DNA from: Haplosporangium gracile | Taxonomy: Eukaryota > Mortierellomycota > Mortierellomycetes > Mortierellales > Mortierellaceae | Direction: 5' to 3' | DNA length: 14,109 nt | Assembly: GCA_015499985.1 (NCBI GenBank) | Contig: JAAAUF010001016.1 | Coordinates: forward strand, 1-14,109 | In this document: one piece after another, positions 8,188 to 14,109 of the stretch | Numbering within the stretch: position 1 is the stretch's first letter | How the letters are laid out: every line of letters begins with the position of its first letter | The notes under the pieces: generated by a model | The model's database searches: none | What the model was told of the DNA's origin: nothing | The model's input: only the letters and a program-made list of their open reading frames with translations | Translations under genes and position numbers: made by a program

Positions 8188-8529
8188 GCCTGCCCAGAGT
8201 GTGTGGAAGTGTGGAAGACAAAAAAAAAAAAAGACGTCATTATAATTAGTCGTATAGACTGTTCTCCCGCAGAATCGCACGTCGACCTGCCATTCTTTTT
8301 ATTTCACCCGCCGTTTCAACTAGCTGCAGCAGCTTCTCTTTTACTTCTTTTTCATACTCATCCCTCATCATCATCCTCCTTTCTTACACTCCCATCTTTC
8401 TCCTCCTTTCTCTCACGCCTGTCTCGGAACAGCACTCCGTCTCTCCTCCTCCTCTTCACTTCCTCTCAACATCATATTTTCCCTCCCGAACCACACCCGC
8501 ATCACTAACACAAACACCTGCAGACAACC

Positions 8530-11500
8530 ATGGTAAACCTCCCTCTCCGCCGCACAACAACTTCATTCCATTAGTCTGTTGCCTTGCTCTGTGTTCACTC
8601 CTTTCTAACGTCTATCCATTCAACTGGTCCCTTCTTCCTCCACTATAGGCACCAAAGTCTAAAAAGTCCAACGCGCCTCAAAAGGCCAACTTCTTCCAGG
8701 AGAGCATCAAGAAAAAGTCGGCAGGAGTCAGCGATATGACCCTGTTGACCAAAGTCAACAACGAAAACATTAACGACAACTTGAAGAAGCGCTTCGAGAA
8801 CCAGGAGATCTATGTAAGGAGAACGAGCGAGAGACAGGAGCGAGCTGCTTTTGGACGAATTGGCTGGATATAGCACAATGCGTGGGATTGAAAAAAGGCC
8901 GTGAGCAAAAAGGCAATCCGATCGACAGTCTTGCTCTTCGAGAAGAACGAAAGAAGGCGGATGCAGGAGCAGAGAGTATACAGTTGACAGTATTGGATTC
9001 CCATTATGACAGGAGTAGCAGAGGACAACAATGGTGCAACAATTAACCCAGCCTGTTATCTAACATGGATTGTCATCTTTTTGTTTCTTTCGGATCGCCT
9101 AGACCTATATCGGACATGTGTTGATCAGTGTGAACCCTTTCCGCGATCTTGGAATCTACACCGATGAGGTCTTGAAGTCCTACCAGGGCAAGAACCGTCT
9201 TGAGGTAAAAATGATGACGCTTTTTCACCCTGTCGTGCCACGGCTGTTTTTGTAAACACAAGTGACCAAATGGCCAAAAGTGAGGAATGACATTATGTGT
9301 GCCGCTTGTGCAACCCGAGATGGGACAATCTTGCTGACGTCTTCTTGATTTCTTCTTGTAAAATGAAATAGGTCCCTCCTCACGTCTTTGCTATTGCCGA
9401 GAGCTCTTACTACACAATGAACGCCTACAAGGAGAACCAATGTATCATTATTAGTGGAGAGTCCGGAGCTGGAAAGACTGGTACGCAGTGCTACTAATTC
9501 AGTCGAGCCAATACAAGGAATGAGTGATATGGCAACGAAGCGACTTACTAATAGCTTCTTTTCAACCTTACACACACATATATACATTGATTTCAACAGA
9601 GGCCGCTAAGCGAGTAAGAATATTACTTTGAATTTTCTTCGCTGCTCATTGTCTGTGATCTGTGACCCTGCAAGCTCCACGTTTCTTACCCGACTTCCTT
9701 CTCTTCTACTAGATCATGCAATACATCGCCACAGTGTCCGGAGGCGAATCGTCACAAATTAAGGAGATCAAGGACATGGTGCTGGCGACCAACCCTCTCC
9801 TGGAGTCGTTCGGATGTGCAAAGACCTTGAAGAATAACAACTCCAGTCGCCACGTATGTGCCTTGCAGTGCTGCGAGTTTGTGGATTAAAACAGTAGTTG
9901 ACTCCTTGCATAGTTCGAAACTAACAAGACCTCGTTGTTTTGCCTTTCACCATGATAGGGAAAATACCTTGAGATTCAGTTCAACTCTCAGGGAGAGCCC
10001 GTTGGAGCTGTTATTACCAACTATTTGCTTGAGAAGGTAACATACTCATGAGCACTACTATATTAGCTATCGATTATCCGGGAAAGCAGCCATCATAACA
10101 CTCCCTCTCATCGTAACCTTTTCATTTTCTAATAGAATCGTGTGGTGGGACAGATCGAAAACGAGAGAAACTTCCACATCTTTTACCAGTACTGCAAGGC
10201 TGCTACCTCCAACTACCAAGGTATTACTTAGGCGCCTGATCAACTATTGTTGTCTCCCCAATCACTAGTACCTCCCTGCTTATTTTGTGGATCAACTGCA
10301 GCCTAGCTCACATATTATTTTTATTTTGACTTGAATAGAGCAATTTGGAATGACTGGACCTGAGAGCTTCTTGCTCACCAACAGGAGCGGATGCCTCTCA
10401 GTCGATGGCATTGACGATGTTCACGACTTTAGCGAAACATTGGTATGTTCTCGTGTGAGTGCTTCTCATGGATGAAGTTTGACTCTCGATCCTCTTCTAA
10501 CGAGTATCATATCCCCATTTTTTTTGGCGGTTGATAGCAAGCTATGAGCGTTATTGGACTTACCCAGCAGGAGCAAGACGAGATCTTCCGCATGCTGGCT
10601 ATCATTCTTTGGCTTGGAAACGTGCAGTTCGTGGAGAACGACGAAGGATATGCCCAAATCAGCGACAACGAGGGTAAGAACAACCCATTCTACTCCTTTC
10701 ACTCTCTGTCACTCTCAGATGGAGCTCGTGTATCTAATCTTGTAATGCTATCTTTGATGTCTGTTGTGATAGTTATTGCTTTCATTGCCTATATCATGGA
10801 GGTCGATGCCGAGACTCTGATCAGGACATTGACCATCCGTGTTGTCGAGACTCAGCGTGGAGGCAGACGTGGATCTGTCTTTGAGTCGCCTCTCAACACC
10901 GTGCAGGTATGGAATACATTGTTTCATACGATATATTTGTATCTCAGTTACTTATTGGCATGGGATGATTTTACTAACGCAAGTTTACAACCAACAAACA
11001 TTACGATATGCTAGGCTGCTGCTGTCAGAGACGCTCTTTGCAAGGGAATCTACAACAACCTGTTCGAGTGGATCGTCAGCCGTGTCAACGTCTCCCTCCG
11101 CCAGCGAGGTGCTCACGCCTATACCATCGGTGTTTTGGATATTTATGGATTCGAGATTTTCGAGGAGAACTCTTTCGAGCAGCTTTGCATCAACTATGTC
11201 AACGAGAAGCTGCAGCAGATCTTTATTGAGTTGACCCTCAAGACCGAGCAGGAAGAGTACGTCCGAGAGCGCATTCAGTGGACTCCCATTGACTTCTTCA
11301 ACAATAAGATTGTGTGCGACCTTATCGAGGAGAAACGACCCCCCGGTATTTTCGCCGCCATGAACGATGCCTGCGCGACCGCTCACGCCGACTCGAACGC
11401 TGCTGACAACTCTTTGATTCAGCGCCTCAGTGGCCTGTCCTCCAACCCTCATTTTGAGTCCCGCGGTACATCCTTCCTTGTCAAACATTACGCCGGAGAT

Positions 11501-13977
11501 GTGATGTACCAGATCTCGGGTATGACTGACAAGAACAAGGACTTGCTTTCCAAGGATATCCTGCTTTTGATCGCCTCATCCAATAACCAGTTCCTCTCCA
11601 CTCTGTTCCCCGAGCCTGTCGATGTCGATAACAAGAAGCGTCCTCCTACTGCTGGTGACAAGATCAAGAGTTCAGCCGGCTTGTTGGTCCAGAACTTGAT
11701 GCAATGCACTCCCTCTTATATCCGTACCATTAAGCCCAACCAGAACAAGTCCCCATCCGAGTTTGACACTAAGATGGTTCTTCATCAAGTCAAATACCTG
11801 GGATTGTGCGAGAACATTCGTGTCCGACGCGCTGGTTTCGCGTCTCGTCAGACCTACGAAAAATTCTTGGAGCGATTTTATTTGCTTTCGCCTAAGACCT
11901 CATATGCAGGAGAGTACACTTGGCAGGGCGACCCAAAGAGCGGAGTTGAGCGTATTCTCAAGGACACCAGTATTGCACCTGAGGAGTGGCAGATGGGAAC
12001 CACCAAGGTCTTTATTCGTCATCCCGAGACCTTGTTCTCCCTCGAGCATCTGCGCGACCGTTACTGGCACAACATGGCCATCCGTATTCAGCGTGTTTGG
12101 AGAAACTACATGAAGTACAAAAACGAGTGCGCCATCCGCATTCAGCGCTGCTGGAGAAAGAACAAGGATCAGATCGGCTGGCTGCAGCTTCGAGAGTACG
12201 GTCACCAAGTTCTTGCCGGACGCAAGGAGCGCAGACGCTTCTCCCTTGTCAGCATGCGTCGTTTCTTAGGAGATTACTTGGGCGTCAACAACAAGGGCGG
12301 CCAAGGACAGCTCATCAAGTCGGCGATCGGTATCAGCGACCAGGACTTTTGCGTCTTTTCAGGTAGAATCCAGCTTTTGGTGGCGCGTCCCATGCGCTCC
12401 AGTAAGCCCAGCCCCAGGACCCTCGTTCTCGTAAGTACCGCCTCTGCATCACCATACTATTTATCACCTTGCAAGTAGGCTCTTTGGATTTGGCGCTGAC
12501 AGTTCTTTTTACTTTCTTTGATAGACTTCCTCGCACATGTACTTGGTAGTGTCGAATTTGGTGGGCAAGGTGCTCCAGATGAAACTGGAGAGATCGGTCA
12601 TGTTGAACGCTATTAAGGCCGTGTCTATTTCCAATCTCAGAGATGACTGGATGGTGAGTATTTGAGCATTGTCTCTCTTGACGTTCCTAGAGTTAATTGA
12701 GACACCATGACTCCGTGAACTGACTTGGCTTGATTAACAAAACAAATCGAACTTGTCTACAATAGATTTTCTCGGTCGACACCATGAACCCAGAGGAGGG
12801 TGACATTGTTTTGGAGTGCGACTTCAAGACAGAGCTAATCGCCCACTTGCTTCAGCGATCAGGTGGACGTATCGGTGTCAATATCGAGCCCCAGTTTGAA
12901 TTTACAAAGAAGAAGGGTAAGACTGGAAACATCAAGTGGGTCAAGGACGAGCGTGCCAAGACCGAGACGTACAAGAGTCACGTCGTGACAGCCCCGAGCG
13001 GTGAACCTGCCAACAGCCCATCATGGCCACCATGTGAGAAGATCCGTAAACCCCCACGTCCCATCACATCGGGCAAGTTGATCAGGAAGGGAGGTCCTGC
13101 AAAGACGAACAACTCGTCCCAGGGCAGTCGCCGTCCTCCTGCTGCTGCTAATAGCACTCCTCGCGTGGTTCCTGTTGTCAATTCTGCTGTTGCCAACCAG
13201 CGCGCTTCTGTCCAGGCTCCTGTTAGCAATCCTACCGTCTCGAATGGATCGTCGACGGTCGCTGCTCCTGTGAAGCGTCAGGCGCCCCCACCACCTCCTG
13301 CTCCTGTCGCCGAGCCCGCGCCAGTGCTTCCTTCCAAGCCCATGTACAAGGCCATCTACAACTTTGTCTCTGAGGACGATGGCGAAGTCTCGTTTGTCAA
13401 GGACGATTTGATGGAAATTGTCCAGAAGGATGAGAACGGTTGGTGGCTCGCCAAGAAAGACGGAAAGGAAGGTTGGGTTCCCAGCAACTACCTCGTCGAG
13501 GCTCCAGCACCCAAGCCTACTCCTGCTCCAAGTTTGCCTGCCAAGCGCCAGCCTCCACCTCCTCCAGCGGCTGCCGCTACTCTCACCAGCTCTGCCAACA
13601 ACTCGCCCGCTGTCCGTCATACTTCTGTGGCGGCGACTACTGAGCGCGCCCCTGTGGCGGCAACTACCAACACGAATGCCCTGCACGGTGGATTTGGCGG
13701 GCCTGGCAACATTGGTGGCGTTCCTGGCTGGAAGGTGGCTCTTGAAGCCAAGAAGGCTGCTGCCGCTGCGGCTGCCGGTGGAGGAGCGCATTCTGCTCCT
13801 GCTCCTGCTCCCAGCTCGAGCCCTACGCCTGCTACTCGTCGTCCTGGTCCTCCTGCTGTGGCACCCAAGCCATCGGTTGGCCCCAAGCCTGTTGTGCCGC
13901 CGCGTGCACCGGTTGCTGGGCCCAAGCCAACCGTTGCTGCCCGTCCCACCACTGGTGGAAAGTCACTCCAGGAAATT
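8530..13977 (+). CDS. MYO5: Class I myosin (motor, 2 IQ, TH1, SH3), C-terminal tail cut off by window
   Basis: This actin motor of cortical actin patches supports endocytosis and polarised growth; fungal homologues are yeast Myo3/Myo5 and Aspergillus MyoA. Fourteen exons join in phase: 8530-8532, 8649-8813, 9103-9204, 9372-9480, 9600-9613, 9713-9853, 9959-10036, 10136-10220, 10339-10442, 10538-10673, 10773-10906, 11015-12430, 12525-12653, 12766-13977 (1276 residues so far). The motor shows P-loop GESGAGKT (119-126), switch I NNNSSR (172-177) and switch [10 protein letters not shown] (399-406). The TEDS-site serine, the PAK-type kinase target of fungal class I myosins, is S347 in RRGSVF. Two IQ motifs start at about 712 and 730 ([16 protein letters not shown]). 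A basic TH1 lipid-binding region runs from about 760 to 950. Proline runs at 1045 and 1134 flank an SH3 domain (about 1065-1117, ending WVPSNYLV), and an alanine run lies at 1203-1209. A donor GTAAGT at 13978 shows the gene continues; the Arp2/3-activating acidic end is expected beyond. The start context is ACAACCATGG. Confidence 0.96.
8533..8648 (+). other. Intron directly after the myosin start codon
   Basis: The ATG at 8530-8532 is followed at once by the donor GTAAAC; the acceptor CTATAG ends at 8648 and the next exon opens GCACCAAAGTCT (A-P-K-S). The first coding exon therefore contains only the start codon. Unspliced reading gives a protein start unlike a myosin, while the spliced start MAPKSKK resembles fungal class I myosins. 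Confidence 0.88.
9600..9613 (+). other. 14-nt micro-exon of the myosin gene
   Basis: AGGCCGCTAAGCGA lies between an acceptor AACAG (ending 9599) and the donor GTAAGA (9614). It completes the Glu codon begun by the last G of the exon ending at 9480, and then codes A-A-K-R. This joins GESGAGKT to E-A-A-K-R-I-M, the standard myosin helix after the P-loop. Omitting it would shift the frame. Confidence 0.92.
10674..10772 (+). other. Stop-free 99-nt intron (exitron-like) in the myosin motor
   Basis: The intron has donor GTAAGA and acceptor TGATAG. Its length is a multiple of three, and it contains no stop in the frame of the flanking exons. Splicing joins SDNE to [14 protein letters not shown], the usual myosin-I sequence. 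Retention would insert 33 residues (GKNNPFYS... to ...SLMSVVIV) between E312 and V313 and keep the rest of the protein intact. Confidence 0.85.
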
Positions 13978-14109
13978 GTAAGTTTTGTTCATTTTGTCCT
14001 TACTTTTGTTGTATTGTGTTGCTGGCTGTGTCAATGCGCATTGGTCCACCGGAGTCATGAGGTCCTGATTATTCGCCACAACTTCTCCCTTTCCTAACTC
14101 CTCGCCTTT
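13978..14109 (+). other. Final visible intron of myosin (acceptor outside window)
   Basis: The donor GTAAGT follows ATT at 13977. The stretch is T-rich, and a CCTAAC branch-like site near 14093 is followed by pyrimidines to the window edge, so the acceptor probably lies just past 14109. The remaining exon should encode the acidic, Arp2/3-binding end of the tail. Confidence 0.8.

Larger units (their letters stand above)
6755..8529. other. Divergent intergenic/promoter region
   Basis: This spacer lies between the monooxygenase (minus) and the myosin (plus), which point away from each other, so it should hold both promoters. The side next to the monooxygenase is purine-rich on the plus strand (pyrimidine-rich on its coding strand) with an 18-bp tandem repeat. 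The middle has a (GA)20 tract at 7601-7640 and a perfect 12-bp palindrome ATAGCTAGCTAT at 7813-7824. The side next to the myosin has a CCAAT box at 7897-7901, a TTAAATATATTT string at 8176-8187 and long CT-rich tracts at about 8290-8480. Open frames at 7086-7451 (minus) and 8074-8508 (plus) have no protein-like features. Confidence 0.6.

Noticed and set aside
8074..8508. Open frame of 144 codons upstream of the myosin
   Set aside because: Its second half is a translation of CT-rich promoter tracts (Ser, Leu, Phe, Pro), and it overlaps the expected myosin leader. No protein-like features.
9481..9599. Reading through the intron after GESGAGKT as coding
   Set aside because: The in-frame reading loses the myosin sequence at once, whereas splicing to 9600 and 9713 restores it.
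13021..13791. Long minus-strand open frame opposite the myosin tail
   Set aside because: Arg- and Ser-rich product is the complement of a Pro/Ala-rich coding region; a shadow frame.

Overview
The window looks like a piece of a nuclear genome from an early-diverging filamentous fungus. Mucoromycota or Mortierellomycota (a Mortierella-like fungus) is the best guess; this is inference from gene content and intron style, not a database result. Evidence: short GT..AG introns, mostly 84-170 nt; pyrimidine-rich leaders; a class I myosin with the fungal motor-IQ-TH1-SH3 layout; and a Crinkler-type ATPase gene remnant of the kind found in mycorrhizal and Mortierella-type fungi.

Layout, left to right. 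(1) 1-1190, plus strand: the 3' part of an AAAP-family amino acid transporter; its first exon or exons lie before the window. (2) 1191-2465: AT-rich DNA with no convincing gene, but with an 18-bp wobble-tolerant inverted repeat (1554-1626) and a GC-richer island carrying a 9-bp stem-loop (1999-2023). (3) 2466-4082 or slightly beyond, plus: a decayed Crinkler (CRN)-like gene. Traces of a P-loop NTPase and of a C-terminal PD-(D/E)xK-like nuclease fold can be read across three frames, interrupted by stops, frameshifts and an apparent internal deletion. (4) 4128-5071: gene-poor spacer with inverted repeats close to the tail of the next gene. (5) 5072-6754, minus: a complete FAD-dependent monooxygenase of 441 residues in four exons, one of only 11 nt, which encodes part of the FAD-binding GD motif. 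(6) 6755-8529: a 1.8-kb spacer between divergent genes with an 18-bp tandem repeat and a (GA)20 microsatellite. (7) 8530-13977 and onward, plus: a class I myosin, 1276 residues visible in 14 coding exons. Its start codon is alone in the first coding exon, a 14-nt exon follows the P-loop, and one 99-nt intron is stop-free in frame. The C-terminal acidic tail lies beyond the window.

The genes do not form a pathway. The transporter, the monooxygenase and the myosin are separate nuclear genes, and the CRN remnant is an accessory element embedded among them. The most unusual content is the decayed CRN gene and the cluster of unusual splicing structures: a start-codon-only exon, 11-nt and 14-nt exons, and a translatable intron. 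I saw no CRISPR array, tRNA, rRNA or intact transposon.
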